Positions 53,563 through 62,969 of a stretch of DNA of 64,000 nucleotides are shown here, piece after piece. The translations under genes and the position numbers were made by a program. How positions within the stretch are numbered: position 1 is the stretch's first letter; each line of letters opens with the position of its first letter. A model generated the notes under the pieces. It was not told where the DNA came from. It saw only the letters and a program-made list of their open reading frames with translations, and searched no databases. This stretch comes from Verminephrobacter eiseniae EF01-2. GTDB taxonomy: Bacteria; Pseudomonadota; Gammaproteobacteria; Burkholderiales; Burkholderiaceae_C. The stretch spans positions 1,488,001-1,552,000 of the forward strand of contig NC_008786.1 in assembly GCF_000015565.1 (NCBI RefSeq), read 5' to 3'.

Positions 53563-55194
53563 ATGAGCGCAGTTCTCGACAACCATGGGCATGCTGGCGA
53601 TCACGCGCATGACGACGGCCAGCACCACGGCCCCACCGGCTGGCGCCGCTGGATGTTTGCCACCAACCACAAGGACATCGGCACCCTGTACCTGCTGTTC
53701 GCGTTCGCCATGCTGATGGTCGGCGGCGTTTTGGCGCTGCTGATCCGCGCCGAGTTGTTCCAGCCCGGCCTGCAATTGATGAACCCCGAGTTCTTCAACC
53801 AGTTGACCACGATGCATGGTCTGATCATGGTGTTCGGGGCCATCATGCCGGCCTTCGTGGGCTTTGCGAACTGGATGATTCCGCTGCAGATCGGCGCTGC
53901 CGACATGGCTTTTGCGCGCATGAACAACTTCAGCTTCTGGCTGATGATCCCGGCGGCGCTGATGCTGGTCAGTTCGTTTTTCATGCCCGGCGGCGCGCCC
54001 GCCGCAGGATGGACCCTGTACGCCCCGCTGACACTGCAGATGGGGCCGTCGATGGACGCCGGCATCTTTGCGCTGCATATCCTGGGCGCCAGTTCCATCA
54101 TGGGCTCGATCAACATCATCGTGACCATCCTGAACCTGCGCGCCCCGGGCATGACGCTGATGAAGATGCCGATGTTCGCCTGGACCTGGCTGATCACGGC
54201 CTACCTGCTGATCGCCGTGATGCCGGTGCTCGCTGGCGCCATCACCATGACGCTGACCGACCGCCACTTCGGCACCAGTTTCTTCAACCCCGCCGGTGGC
54301 GGCGACCCGGTGATGTTCCAGCATATCTTCTGGTTCTTCGGCCACCCCGAGGTGTACATCATGATCTTGCCGGCCTTCGGCATCATCAGCCAGATCGTGC
54401 CGGCCTTTGCGCGCAAGAGGCTGTTCGGCTATGCCTCGATGGTGTATGCCACCTCGTCGATCGCAATCTTGTCGTTCATCGTCTGGGCGCACCATATGTT
54501 CACCACCGGCATGCCGGTGACCGGCCAGTTGTTCTTCATGTACGCCACCATGCTGATCGCCGTGCCCACGGCCGTGAAGATCTTCAACTGGATCGCCACC
54601 ATGTGGCGCGGCTCGATGACCTTTGAAGCCCCGATGCTGTTCGCCGTGGGCTTCATCTTCGTGTTCACGATGGGGGGGTTCACCGGCCTGTTCCTGGCCA
54701 TGGCCCCGCTGGACGTTCAGTTGCAGGACACCTATTACGTGGTGGCCCATTTCCACTATGTGTTGGTGGCCGGTTCGCTGTTCTCGATGTTCGCCGGCAT
54801 TTACTACTGGCTGCCCAAATGGACCGGCGTGATGTATCGCGAAGAGTGCGGCCGAATCCACTTCTGGTCTTCGCTGATCTTCTTCAACATCACCTTCTTT
54901 CCGATGCATTTCCTGGGGCTGGCCGGCATGCCCCGCCGTTATGCGGACTATGCATTGCAGTTTGCCGACTTCAACGCAATTGCCACCGTGGGCGGTTTCG
55001 GTTTTGGTCTGGCGCAGGTGTATTTCTTCGTGGCGGTGGTCGTTCCTGCGCTGCGTGGCAAGGGTGAAAAAGCCCCCACCAAGCCATGGGACGGTGCCGA
55101 GGGTCTGGAATGGGAGGTCCCGTCGCCCGCCCCGTTCCACACCTTTGCCACTCCGCCCAGGCTCGATGCCAGCGCAACCCGCGTGATTGGTTGA
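53563..55194 (+). CDS. coxA: Cytochrome c oxidase subunit I
   Basis: This 543-residue catalytic subunit, with twelve membrane helices, holds haem a and the haem a3-CuB centre that reduces O2. The CuB/His-Tyr region is WFFGHPEVYIMILPAFGII, and the proton-channel and haem-ligand regions are typical (TYYVVAHFHYVLVAGSLFSM). The N-terminus is rich in histidine and aspartate (NHGHAGDHAHDDGQHHG), possibly metal-binding. ATG 53563 has GAGG nine bases upstream, 37 bases after coxB. Confidence 0.98.
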   Translation: MSAVLDNHGHAGDHAHDDGQHHGPTGWRRWMFATNHKDIGTLYLLFAFAMLMVGGVLALLIRAELFQPGLQLMNPEFFNQLTTMHGLIMVFGAIMPAFVGFANWMIPLQIGAADMAFARMNNFSFWLMIPAALMLVSSFFMPGGAPAAGWTLYAPLTLQMGPSMDAGIFALHILGASSIMGSINIIVTILNLRAPGMTLMKMPMFAWTWLITAYLLIAVMPVLAGAITMTLTDRHFGTSFFNPAGGGDPVMFQHIFWFFGHPEVYIMILPAFGIISQIVPAFARKRLFGYASMVYATSSIAILSFIVWAHHMFTTGMPVTGQLFFMYATMLIAVPTAVKIFNWIATMWRGSMTFEAPMLFAVGFIFVFTMGGFTGLFLAMAPLDVQLQDTYYVVAHFHYVLVAGSLFSMFAGIYYWLPKWTGVMYREECGRIHFWSSLIFFNITFFPMHFLGLAGMPRRYADYALQFADFNAIATVGGFGFGLAQVYFFVAVVVPALRGKGEKAPTKPWDGAEGLEWEVPSPAPFHTFATPPRLDASATRVIG

Positions 55195-55207
55195 GGACCC
55201 CAAGCCC

Positions 55208-55315
55208 ATGACCCCCGAACAGAAAAAGAGCAACCTGCGCATGGCGCTGATCCTGGCGTCCGTGGCCCTGGTTTTCTTCATCGGCTTCATGGCCAGGGTG
55301 GCTTGGTCGCCATGA
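55208..55315 (+). CDS. Cytochrome oxidase small assembly protein (35 residues)
   Basis: MTPEQKKSNLRMALILASVA continues into one membrane helix and ends RVAWSP. This tiny single-span protein lies between coxA and ctaG in many betaproteobacteria and is annotated there as a small oxidase-assembly protein. It starts 13 bases after coxA and ends 40 bases before ctaG. Its length, charge pattern and position all fit. Confidence 0.75.
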   Translation: MTPEQKKSNLRMALILASVALVFFIGFMARVAWSP

Positions 55316-55355
55316 AACCGCCCCGAAATACCGCACGGCGCGATGAGGGTTCGTC

Positions 55356-56030
55356 ATGGGCCTGAACCTGCACCGCGCCAACGCCAAGATGCTCGGCAAA
55401 CTGCTGGTGGTTGCGGCCGGCATGTTCGCCTTCGGCTATGCGCTGATTCCGATCTACCGGCAGATCTGCGAAGTGACGGGCATCAACATCTTGTCGCTCT
55501 CCGAGCGGCAGGTGCCCGGCAACGGCGTGGCCGGCAAGGATGCCCGGCTGCCGGCGAATACGCAGGTGGACAGGTCGCGCACGATCACCGTGGAGTTCGA
55601 TGCCAACGCGCGCGGCCCATGGAGTTTCAGGCCCGCCCAGCGTTCGGTGCAGGTGCATCCGGGCGAGTTGACGACAGTGATGTACGAGTTTCAGAACGTG
55701 CAGGACCGGCGCATGGCAGCGCAGGCCATTCCGAGCTATGCGCCGCGCCAGGCGGCAGCGCACTTCAACAAGCTGGAGTGCTTTTGCTTCAACCAATACA
55801 CGCTGGAGCCCGGCGAAAAGAGGCAATGGCCGGTGGCCTTCGTGATCGATCCGCGCCTTTCCAGGGACGTGGCGACCATCACGCTGTCCTATACGTTCTT
55901 TGAGGTCGGCGGCAAGATACCCCCCGCCCCTCAGGGCGGCATCGTTCTCCCCCAGGGCGGCAATGTCCCCCCGCCATCGACGGCAGCCCTGCTCCATCCT
56001 TCCGCTGTGGTGTCGGGAGCCGGTTCATGA
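55356..56030 (+). CDS. ctaG: Cytochrome c oxidase assembly protein CtaG/Cox11
   Basis: This 224-residue copper chaperone delivers copper to CuB of subunit I. One N-terminal membrane anchor (LLVVAAGMFAFGYALIPIYR) is followed by an Ig-like periplasmic domain with the copper-binding pair in LECFCFNQYTL. The C-terminal tail has an unusual proline/glycine repeat (PPAPQGGIVLPQGGNVPPPS) beyond the normal end. ATG 55356; its stop overlaps the next start (ATGA). Confidence 0.95.
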   Translation: MGLNLHRANAKMLGKLLVVAAGMFAFGYALIPIYRQICEVTGINILSLSERQVPGNGVAGKDARLPANTQVDRSRTITVEFDANARGPWSFRPAQRSVQVHPGELTTVMYEFQNVQDRRMAAQAIPSYAPRQAAAHFNKLECFCFNQYTLEPGEKRQWPVAFVIDPRLSRDVATITLSYTFFEVGGKIPPAPQGGIVLPQGGNVPPPSTAALLHPSAVVSGAGS

Positions 56031-56233
56031 ATGGCGCAGCCAAACCCGAGCGCAAGGGATCACTGCTGCGCACGATGCGCGCAGTGGCTTGGTCGCTGAT
56101 TGGCCTGCGCAAGGGCAGCGATTACCAGCAGGATGTGGAGCAACTCAATCCGCTGCACATCATTGCGGTGGGGTTGGTGGCGATCTTTCTGCTGGTGGCC
56201 GCGCTGATACTGCTGGTCCGCTGGATCGTGTGA
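56027..56233 (+). CDS. DUF2970 single-span membrane protein
   Basis: This 68-residue protein matches DUF2970 (VAWSLIGLRKGSDYQQDVEQ, LNPLHIIAVG) and ends in one transmembrane helix. It is a conserved member of betaproteobacterial oxidase operons with unknown role, probably assembly or stability. ATG 56027 overlaps the ctaG stop by 4 bases. Confidence 0.85.
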   Translation: MNGAAKPERKGSLLRTMRAVAWSLIGLRKGSDYQQDVEQLNPLHIIAVGLVAIFLLVAALILLVRWIV

Positions 56234-56271
56234 GTGGGCAATCCCGAGATTTTGTGAATCAGGAACTACCA

Positions 56272-57153
56272 ATGAGTGCATCAACCCACGGCAAAGCCCC
56301 GTACTACCATGTGCCTGCCGAGTCCCGTCACCCGGCGCTGGCTGCGGCCGGTCTGTTCTTCGTCATCCTGGGCGCAAGCCAGTGGATCAATGGCCATGAC
56401 TGGGGCAAATATTGCCTGGTTGCCGGTCTGCTGGGCTGGCTGTTCGTGCTGTACCAATGGTTCGGCGACGCCATCCGCGAGAGCGAATCGGGCCTGTACG
56501 GGCACAAGATCGAGCTGTCGTACCGCTGGAGCATGAGTTGGTTCATCTTCTCGGAGGTGATGTTCTTCGGCGCCTTCTTCACGGCACTGTGGTGGGCCCG
56601 CGCGCATTCGGTGCCGGCCCTGGGCAGCCTGGACAACGCCATGCTCTGGCCCGATTTCAAGGCCGTCTGGCCCAGCATGGCCGCCGGTGCCACGGCCTCG
56701 CCGGCCGGCATCGTCGAGCCTTTCCAGACCGTAGGCCCGTTCTGGCTGCCGACGATCAACACCGCGCTGCTGCTGAGCTCGGGCGTGACGCTGACCATTG
56801 CCCACCACGCGCTACGTGCCAACCAGCGTGCCAAGACGATTGGCTTCATGTGGGTGACCGTGCTGCTGGGCCTGACTTTCTTGCTGGTGCAGGGCTATGA
56901 ATACACCCACCTGTACACCGACCTGAACCTCAAACTCAGTTCGGGCGTGTTCGGCTCGACGTTCTTCATGCTCACCGGCTTTCACGGCTTCCATGTGTTC
57001 ATGGGTATGCTGATGCTGCTGGTGATCACGCTGCGGCTGCAAAAAGGGCATTTCACGGCCGACAAGCATTTCGGCTTCGAGGGCGCCGCCTGGTACTGGC
57101 ACTTCGTCGACGTGGTGTGGCTGGGTTTGTATGTGCTGGTCTACTGGATGTGA
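56272..57153 (+). CDS. coxC: Cytochrome c oxidase subunit III
   Basis: This 293-residue subunit III has seven membrane helices. WFIFSEVMFFGAFFTALWWA, VQGYEYTHLYTDLNL and AAWYWHFVDVVWLGLYVLVY are family signatures. It stabilises the core and supports proton uptake. ATG 56272 has AGGA nine bases upstream, and a terminator follows the stop. Confidence 0.96.
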   Translation: MSASTHGKAPYYHVPAESRHPALAAAGLFFVILGASQWINGHDWGKYCLVAGLLGWLFVLYQWFGDAIRESESGLYGHKIELSYRWSMSWFIFSEVMFFGAFFTALWWARAHSVPALGSLDNAMLWPDFKAVWPSMAAGATASPAGIVEPFQTVGPFWLPTINTALLLSSGVTLTIAHHALRANQRAKTIGFMWVTVLLGLTFLLVQGYEYTHLYTDLNLKLSSGVFGSTFFMLTGFHGFHVFMGMLMLLVITLRLQKGHFTADKHFGFEGAAWYWHFVDVVWLGLYVLVYWM

Positions 57154-57174
57154 GCCGCGCCCGGCAACGACGAG

Positions 57175-57197
57175 AAAGCGCCTCACGGCGCTTTTTT
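57175..57197 (+). terminator. Intrinsic terminator between convergent coxC and the DUF2909-like gene
   Basis: AAAGCGCC, loop TCAC, then GGCGCTTTTTT: an 8-bp stem (with A/T base) followed by T-rich sequence, 22 bases after the coxC stop. It includes the stop codon of the opposite gene and could work in both directions. Confidence 0.8.
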
Positions 57198-57419
57198 GTT
57201 GCTGCCGGCAGGCAATCCGGTCGGCTGTAGGTAGCCCAGTTGCCAGGCGCTCAGAATGCACAAGAACAGCAGTATCGACAGCCCCACCCGCACGGCGAGC
57301 GCGGTGGCCATCTTCCGGCCTTTGCTGCCGTCCTCGCGGCCATTGCGCAGCATGAAGAACAAGGCCGACGCCAAACTGGCCACAATGGCGCAGAACCCGA
57401 GCAGCAGAAGATATTTCAT
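57183..57419 (-). CDS. DUF2909-like twin transmembrane protein
   Basis: This 78-residue protein has two membrane helices (YLLLLGFCAIVASLASALFF and VGLSILLFLCILSAW) separated by a short charged loop. It matches the twin-TM DUF2909 proteins embedded, in opposite orientation, in oxidase operons of betaproteobacteria. The start ATG 57419 lies 15 bases from the divergent SURF1 start. Function unknown. Confidence 0.8.
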   Translation of the reverse strand: MKYLLLLGFCAIVASLASALFFMLRNGREDGSKGRKMATALAVRVGLSILLFLCILSAWQLGYLQPTGLPAGSNKKAP

Positions 57420-57434
57420 GGAGCCGATTATCCC

Positions 57435-58370
57435 GTGACGAGCGCCCCGGCTTCCATCGACCGGCATTTCTGGCTGCTGACCCTGGCAGCGCTGGCGGGC
57501 ATGCTGGTGACGGCTTCGCTGGGGCGCTGGCAGTTGTCGCGCGCAGCAGAAAAGCAGGCGCTGCAAGCCTTGATCGAGGCGCGCGGCCGGATGCCCGCCA
57601 TCGATGCCCGGACCTTGCTCACCGGCGCCGCGGGGCCTGCCGCTGCGGCGCAGGCCCTAGTGTCGCGTCACGGATCAGATGTCGTAGGCTGCGCGCAGCC
57701 ATCGGAGCGCAGCGCAAGGCGCATCGCGCAGCCAATACCGAGCGTATTGGCAAGCGATGCAACGCCGCGATGCGCTCCGATGGCCAGCGCAGACCGACAG
57801 ATGATCGGTGACGCGACACTAGTGCACCGGGCGGTGGTTCTGCAAGGCCGTTGGCGGCCCGAACACACGGTGTACCTGGACAACCGGCAGATGCAGGGGC
57901 AGGTCGGTTTTTTCGTCGTCACGCCGCTGCAACTGACCGGGCCGGACGCTGGCGTGCTGCTGGTGCAGCGGGGCTGGGCGCCGCGCAACTTTCAGCAGCA
58001 CAGTCGGCTGCCCCCGGTGCAAACCCCCAGGGACACCGTGGTGCAGGTCGTCGGGCGGGTGGCCCCGGCCCCTTCGCGGCTGTACGAGTTCCAAGGCGGT
58101 GATGGCGCATCTTCCCGTATCCGGCAAAATCTCGGCTTGGCCGCGTTTCGAGCCGAGACCGGCCTGGCGCTGGCCAATCTCACGGTGTTGCAGACCGGGC
58201 CAGCCAGCGAGGGTCTGCGGCGCGACTGGCCCGCGATCGACACCGGCGTGGACAAGCACTACGGTTACGCATTTCAATGGTTCGGGCTTTGTGGCCTGAT
58301 GGCAGTTTTGTATGTCTGGTTCCAAATCGTCCGACGCTTCATTCGCCCGCGCGGCCAGCCTGCCGCCTGA
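57435..58370 (+). CDS. SURF1-family oxidase assembly protein with in-frame element insertion
   Basis: SURF1 helps insert haem a into subunit I. The 311-residue reading has the N-terminal membrane helix (LLTLAALAGMLVTASLGRWQ), the conserved LDNRQMQGQVGFFVVTPLQL core and a C-terminal helix (YGYAFQWFGLCGLMAVLYVW). Residues ~75-128 are not SURF1. They are encoded by a complete palindromic element (57658-57821) that adds 162 bases, keeps the frame and falls between the first helix and the HRAVVLQGRW strand. Without it the protein would have ~257 residues, normal for the family. Start is GTG 57435. Whether the protein tolerates the insert is unknown; the rest is well preserved, which argues for function. 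Confidence 0.88.
   Translation: MTSAPASIDRHFWLLTLAALAGMLVTASLGRWQLSRAAEKQALQALIEARGRMPAIDARTLLTGAAGPAAAAQALVSRHGSDVVGCAQPSERSARRIAQPIPSVLASDATPRCAPMASADRQMIGDATLVHRAVVLQGRWRPEHTVYLDNRQMQGQVGFFVVTPLQLTGPDAGVLLVQRGWAPRNFQQHSRLPPVQTPRDTVVQVVGRVAPAPSRLYEFQGGDGASSRIRQNLGLAAFRAETGLALANLTVLQTGPASEGLRRDWPAIDTGVDKHYGYAFQWFGLCGLMAVLYVWFQIVRRFIRPRGQPAA
57658..57821 (+). mobile_element. Palindromic element, copy 5, in frame inside SURF1
   Basis: This 164-bp copy spans TAGTGTCGCG to CGCGACACTA with TA on both sides, so the net gain is 162 bases (54 codons). It is translated as VSRHGSDVVGCAQPSERSAR and onward to SADRQMIGDATL. Frame and orientation are the same as in the broken Bug-protein gene at 13312. 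Confidence 0.93.
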
Positions 58371-59067
58371 CCTGCCAGCCCCGGCCCATGCCGGACATCT
58401 GCTCGGCCTGACCGTGCACAGCGTGCCTGAAGCCGGCGCGGCGGTGGATTTGGCACAGCGCACACGCCATGGCCGCTACAAGATGCTGGCCCTGCTGCTC
58501 GTCTGCGCAGCGCCGGTCATCGCCTCGTATGTCACTTATTACCTGATCCGGCCCGAAGGCCACCGCAACTACGGCGAGTTGATCGACCCGCAGCGCAGCA
58601 TCCCCGAACTGGCAGCGACCGCATTGGACGCAAGCACGATGCCCCTGGCTGCGCTCAAAGGCCAGTGGTTGCTGGTCAGCGTGGCGGGCGGCGATTGCCA
58701 TGCCGCCTGCCAAAGGCAGCTTTATCTCCAGCGGCAATTGCGTGAAAGCCTGGGCAAGGACAAGGAGCGCATCGACTGGGTCTGGCTGATCGACGACGGC
58801 GCCAGTCCGCCGGCGGCGTTGGCGCCGGCGCTGCAAAAAGCCACCGTGCTGCGGGTCGATGGCGCCGCGCTCGGCGCCTGGCTGGCGCCAGCCCCGGGCC
58901 ATCGACTGGCCGAGCATCTGTATCTGGTGGACCCGATGGGCCGATGGATGATGCGCTTTCCCGCCGCGATGGACACCCGGGGGGCCGCCAAGGCCAAGCG
59001 GGATCTGGAGCGCCTGTTGCGCGCATCCGCTGCGTGGGACCAGGCCGGACGGCCGGGCAAGCCATGA
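58312..59067 (+). CDS. SCO-like membrane protein of the oxidase operon
   Basis: This protein of up to 251 residues has one membrane helix (KMLALLLVCAAPVIASYVTY) and a periplasmic thioredoxin-like domain. GQWLLVSVAGGDCHAACQRQ contains a CxxxC pair like the copper motif of SCO proteins, and HLYLVDPMGRWMMRFP is the usual C-terminal strand. It probably assists CuA loading. The start is uncertain: ATG 58312 overlaps SURF1 by 59 bases, and later GTG codons near 58411 would remove a low-complexity N-terminus. Confidence 0.75.
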   Translation: MSGSKSSDASFARAASLPPDLPAPAHAGHLLGLTVHSVPEAGAAVDLAQRTRHGRYKMLALLLVCAAPVIASYVTYYLIRPEGHRNYGELIDPQRSIPELAATALDASTMPLAALKGQWLLVSVAGGDCHAACQRQLYLQRQLRESLGKDKERIDWVWLIDDGASPPAALAPALQKATVLRVDGAALGAWLAPAPGHRLAEHLYLVDPMGRWMMRFPAAMDTRGAAKAKRDLERLLRASAAWDQAGRPGKP

Positions 59068-59125
59068 GCGCGGCACGGCCGCCCGAAGGCGCTCATACCG
59101 CAGCCGAAGGCGAAGGTACCCCACA

Positions 59126-60349
59126 GTGAACACCGACACACAGCCTCTGTACGATCTGGCGCCGCTGGTGCCGCTCATGCTGCTGGGTCTGGTGATCGCG
59201 CTCGGGCCGCTGGCCTGGGTCTGGGCGCGCCATCGCCGCCGCTCGCCGCTGCGACGCCTGCAGGCGCTGACCCTGCTGACGCTGTTTTTGACCTTTGACC
59301 TGGTGCTGTTTGGCGCTTTCACACGCCTGACCGATTCGGGGCTGGGATGCCCCGACTGGCCAGGCTGCTACGGCAGCGCCAGCCCGGTGGGTGCCCATGC
59401 AGAGATCGCGACCGCGCAGGCGGCGCTGCCCACCGGCCCGGTCACCCATGGCAAGGCCTGGGTCGAGATGCTGCACCGCTATCTGGCCCTGGGGGTGGGC
59501 GTGCTGATCAGCGTGCTGACGCTGTCGGCCTGGGTGCAGCATGGCCGGGCCCGCCATGGCGCGGCGCAGCCCCCACCGATCAGCCCTTGGTGGCCCACGG
59601 CGACGCTGCTCTGGGTCTGTCTGCAAGGGGCTTTTGGCGCCCTGACGGTGACGATGAAGCTGTTTCCCGCCATCGTCACACTGCACTTGGCCGGCGGCCT
59701 GGTGCTGCTGGCCCTGCTGTGCGTGCAGGCAGTGCGCCATGCGCAGGCGCATGGGCCGCTGCGGCCGCAGGACCCGCCAGCGCAAGGGGCGCAGGGCCGG
59801 TTGCCGGTCGAGCTCGCGCCCGCACTGCGCCGGGGCCTGGCCGCCACCGGCCTGCTGCTGGCCATGCAACTGCTCGCCGGCGGCTGGGTCAGCACCAATT
59901 ACGCGGTGCTGGCCTGCACCACGTTCCCGACCTGCCAGGGCAGTTGGTGGCCGGCGATGGATTTTGCCCAGGGCTTTGCAATCTGGCGCCCGCTGGGCCT
60001 GCGGCAAGACGGCAGCCACATCGACTTTGCCGGTTTGACCGCCATTCACTACACACACCGCCTGCTGGCCTATGCGACGCTGCCGGCGCTGGGCCTGCTG
60101 GCCTGGCGCCTGCACCACCATCGGCGGCTGCCGGCGCAGGCGCGCTGGCTGGCCATCCTGGGGTTGCTGCAATTGGCCACGGGCCTGTCCAGCGTGGTGC
60201 TGGGCTGGCCCTTGCTGGCGGCCGTGATGCACACCGGCGGCGCTGCCGCCCTGGTGCTGGTGTGGACCTGGGCCTGGGTGGCAAGCCGCGCGCAGCCATC
60301 ACCACCCGCGTTGTGCCCGCCCGCCAACGCACCGAGAATGTCCGCATGA
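59126..60349 (+). CDS. ctaA: Haem A synthase (CtaA/COX15)
   Basis: This 407-residue, eight-helix membrane enzyme oxidises the C8 methyl of haem O to the formyl group of haem A. Histidine-bearing helices are visible ([59 protein letters not shown]), and the cysteine pair region is [12 protein letters not shown]. Start is GTG 59126 with GAAGG ten bases upstream. Its stop overlaps ctaB (ATGA). Confidence 0.94.
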   Translation: MNTDTQPLYDLAPLVPLMLLGLVIALGPLAWVWARHRRRSPLRRLQALTLLTLFLTFDLVLFGAFTRLTDSGLGCPDWPGCYGSASPVGAHAEIATAQAALPTGPVTHGKAWVEMLHRYLALGVGVLISVLTLSAWVQHGRARHGAAQPPPISPWWPTATLLWVCLQGAFGALTVTMKLFPAIVTLHLAGGLVLLALLCVQAVRHAQAHGPLRPQDPPAQGAQGRLPVELAPALRRGLAATGLLLAMQLLAGGWVSTNYAVLACTTFPTCQGSWWPAMDFAQGFAIWRPLGLRQDGSHIDFAGLTAIHYTHRLLAYATLPALGLLAWRLHHHRRLPAQARWLAILGLLQLATGLSSVVLGWPLLAAVMHTGGAAALVLVWTWAWVASRAQPSPPALCPPANAPRMSA

Positions 60350-61248
60350 GTGCCGCCCCCCCTGTTGCTGTTTCTGCGCCCTCGCGTCTGCGGCAGTTTT
60401 ACGCGCTGACCAAGCCCCGCGTGGTGCAGTTGATCGTCTTTTGCGCCCTGATCGGCATGGTGCTGGCCGTGCCCGGCCTGCCGTCGGCGGCGCAATGGGG
60501 CCGCATCGCATGGGCCTGCGCCGGAGTGTGGCTGGTGGCCGGCGCTGCTGCGGCGTTCAATTGCATCGTCGAGCAGGGCATCGATGCGAAGATGAAGCGC
60601 ACCGCCTGGCGGCCCACGGCCAGGGGCGAGCTGTCCAACGCGCAGACGCTGCTGTTCTCGGCCTTGCTGTGCGTGGCCGGTTCTGCGCTGCTGTATTTTC
60701 TGGTCAATCCGCTGACCATGTGGCTCACCTTTGCCACCTTCGTCGGCTACGCGGTGATCTACACGCTGATCCTCAAGCCCCTGACGCCGCAGAACATCGT
60801 GATCGGCGGCGCCTCGGGCGCCATGCCCCCGGTGCTGGGCTGGGCGGCGATGACCAACACCGTAGGCCCCGAGGCGCTGATCCTGTTCCTGATCATCTTT
60901 TTGTGGACACCGCCGCATTTCTGGGCGCTGGCCCTGTACCGGGTGGAGGAGTACCGTCAATCGGGCCTGCCGATGCTGCCGGTGACGCATGGCAGCGCGT
61001 TCACGCGCCTGCAGGTGTTGCTGTACACGCTGATCCTTTTTGCCGCTTGCCTGATGCCGTTCATCTACGGCATGAGTTCCTGGCCCTATCTGGCCGCCGC
61101 CGTGCTGCTGGGCGCCGGCTTTTGCGGCTACGGCTTTGCGCTGTGGCGCAACTATTCGGACGCGCTGGCGCGCAAGACCTTCCGTTTTTCGCTGATCCAC
61201 CTGAGCGCGCTGTTTGCCGCCTTGCTGCTCGACCACTACCTGCCATGA
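60346..61248 (+). CDS. ctaB: Protohaem IX farnesyltransferase (haem O synthase)
   Basis: This 300-residue UbiA-family enzyme attaches farnesyl to haem B, the step before Cta[19 protein letters not shown], the aspartate-rich loop around [19 protein letters not shown] and the second loop [20 protein letters not shown] are characteristic. The start ATG 60346 overlaps the ctaA stop, and its own stop overlaps the SCO gene start. The older name for this gene is cyoE. Confidence 0.96.
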   Translation: MSAAPPVAVSAPSRLRQFYALTKPRVVQLIVFCALIGMVLAVPGLPSAAQWGRIAWACAGVWLVAGAAAAFNCIVEQGIDAKMKRTAWRPTARGELSNAQTLLFSALLCVAGSALLYFLVNPLTMWLTFATFVGYAVIYTLILKPLTPQNIVIGGASGAMPPVLGWAAMTNTVGPEALILFLIIFLWTPPHFWALALYRVEEYRQSGLPMLPVTHGSAFTRLQVLLYTLILFAACLMPFIYGMSSWPYLAAAVLLGAGFCGYGFALWRNYSDALARKTFRFSLIHLSALFAALLLDHYLP

Positions 61249-61865
61249 CCGCGATGCTGAAAAGAAACACCCTCAAAACGATAGCTGCTGGCGCAATATC
61301 CATCAGCACCTTGGCGCTGATCAGTGCATGTTCCGGGAAAAAGGCAGAGTTTCGCGGTATTGACATCACCGGGATGAACTCTGCGCCCGACCTGGCGCTG
61401 ACCGACCACAACGGACAGGCGCGCCATACCCGGGATTTTGCGGGCCGGGTGGTGACGGTCTTTTTTGGCTATACACAGTGCCCGGATGTCTGCCCCACCA
61501 CGCTGCAGGAAATGGCACAAGTCAAGCAATTGCTGGGCGAAGACGGTGGCCGTCTGCAAGTCATTTTCGTGACCGTAGACCCCGACCGCGATACCCCCGA
61601 GGTGCTCAAAGCCTACATGGCCAGCTTCGACCCCGGTTTTCTCGCGCTGCGCGGCAGCGCCGCACAGTTGGCGGCCGTCGCCAAGGGCTTCAATGTCTAC
61701 TACAAGAAAGTCGACGGCAACACACCGGGCAACTACACCATGGACCATTCGGCGGGCAGCTACCTGTACGACACGGCGGGGCGCCTGCGCGTCTACCACC
61801 ACTATGGCAGCAGTGCCCAGGCCCTGGCAGCGGATGTCAAGGTTCTGCTGGCCGAAGCCCGCTGA
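61245..61865 (+). CDS. SCO1/SenC copper chaperone lipoprotein
   Basis: This 206-residue protein has a lipoprotein signal ([10 protein letters not shown], lipobox cysteine followed by SGKK) and a thioredoxin fold with the copper motif CPDVCP (C79, C83) plus the histidine in [11 protein letters not shown]. It loads CuA of subunit II. Start ATG 61245 overlaps the ctaB stop by 4 bases. Last gene of the oxidase assembly operon. Confidence 0.93.
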   Translation: MTAMLKRNTLKTIAAGAISISTLALISACSGKKAEFRGIDITGMNSAPDLALTDHNGQARHTRDFAGRVVTVFFGYTQCPDVCPTTLQEMAQVKQLLGEDGGRLQVIFVTVDPDRDTPEVLKAYMASFDPGFLALRGSAAQLAAVAKGFNVYYKKVDGNTPGNYTMDHSAGSYLYDTAGRLRVYHHYGSSAQALAADVKVLLAEAR

Positions 61866-61899
61866 GACTTTGCCCATTCCCATTTTCATTCCCATCGCC

Positions 61900-62730
61900 A
61901 TGCCCTGGCATGCCCGGCTGCAACTGAACTACACGCGAGAGCACGCCCGCACCGTGGCGCGCTTTGAGCACCACGGACCGCTGCGCGTTCTGCAAAGCCT
62001 GTATCCGGAAGGGGGCGGCATCTGCCACAACGTGCTGGTCCACCCCCCGGGCGGGCTGGTCGGCGGTGACCAGTTGGACATCCGGGCCTCGGTCGGCCCC
62101 GGCGCGCACGCCCTGATCACCAGCGCAGGGGCCACGCGCTTTTACCGCAGCATGGGCGCGCCGGTCTTGCAGCGCACCTGCCTGTCGCTGGCCCCTGGCG
62201 CGCGCCTCGAATGGCTGCCGCTGGAGGCGCTTTGCTACAACGCCTGCAACGCCGAAAACCGGCTCACGCTGACACTCGCACCCGGCGCCGAATGCATGGG
62301 CGCGGACGTGACCGCGCTCGGCCTGCCGCACGCCGGGCAGCCTTTCGTGGCCGGGCGCTTCGTGCAGCACATCGAAATCCCCGGCCTGTGGCGCGAGCAC
62401 GGCGTGATCGACGCCACCGACCAGCGCCTGCTGCGCAGCCCGTTGGGGCTGGCCGGGCACTGCTGCATGGCCAGCCTGTTCTTCGGCGCCGGCAGCGCGC
62501 TGAGCCAGGCCCGGCGCGACAGCGCCCTGGATGCCGCCCGCGCAGTGATCGATGCCCATGCGCTCAAAACCACCGCAGGCGCCACCAGCCCCTGTGACCA
62601 GGTGCTGGTGCTGCGCCTGCTGGCCCCCCAGGTAGAGCCGGCGATGCAACTGCTCCGGCAGGTGCGGGCCGCCTGGCGCGCCGCCCTGTGGCAGCTCGAC
62701 GCCGAGCCGCCCCGCATCTGGGCGATGTAG
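61900..62730 (+). CDS. ureD: Urease accessory protein UreD
   Basis: This 276-residue protein is the urease assembly factor that binds apo-urease and helps route nickel. HNVLVHPPGGLVGGDQLDI, ITSAGATRFYRS and RLEWLPLEALCYNACNAEN are family signatures. ATG 61900 gives the usual N-terminus (WHARLQLNYT). No ureABC, ureE, ureF or ureG follows: after a 76-base gap comes a palindromic element and then an opposite-strand LacI gene. The rest of the urease cluster, if present, is elsewhere. Confidence 0.92.
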   Translation: MPWHARLQLNYTREHARTVARFEHHGPLRVLQSLYPEGGGICHNVLVHPPGGLVGGDQLDIRASVGPGAHALITSAGATRFYRSMGAPVLQRTCLSLAPGARLEWLPLEALCYNACNAENRLTLTLAPGAECMGADVTALGLPHAGQPFVAGRFVQHIEIPGLWREHGVIDATDQRLLRSPLGLAGHCCMASLFFGAGSALSQARRDSALDAARAVIDAHALKTTAGATSPCDQVLVLRLLAPQVEPAMQLLRQVRAAWRAALWQLDAEPPRIWAM

Positions 62731-62806
62731 ACGCGCCCGGTCCGGCAGCGGAACCCGCCGCGTCCCGCGCGGGCCGAAGGAAGCAGCCGCATCGGCGTTG
62801 CCGGCC

Positions 62807-62969
62807 TCGTGTCGCGTCACCGATCATCTGTCGGTCTGCGCTGGCCATCGAAGCGCATCGCGGCGTTGCATCGCTTGCCAATACACTCGGTATTGGCAAG
62901 CGATGCGCCTTGCGCTGCGCTCCGATGGCTGCGCGCAGCCTACGACATCTGATCCGTGACGCGACACTA
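62807..62969 (-). mobile_element. Palindromic element, copy 6 (reverse orientation)
   Basis: This 163-bp copy has GCCAATACACTCGGTATTGG as the central palindrome. Its right end (CACTA) supplies the TAG stop of the LacI gene. It lies between ureD and lacI, at a junction where urease genes would normally continue. Confidence 0.88.

Noticed and set aside
59064..59129. A 21-codon frame (MSAARPPEG...) between the SCO-like gene and ctaA
   Set aside because: No ribosome-binding site, low complexity and no conservation known to me; more likely just the leader of ctaA.
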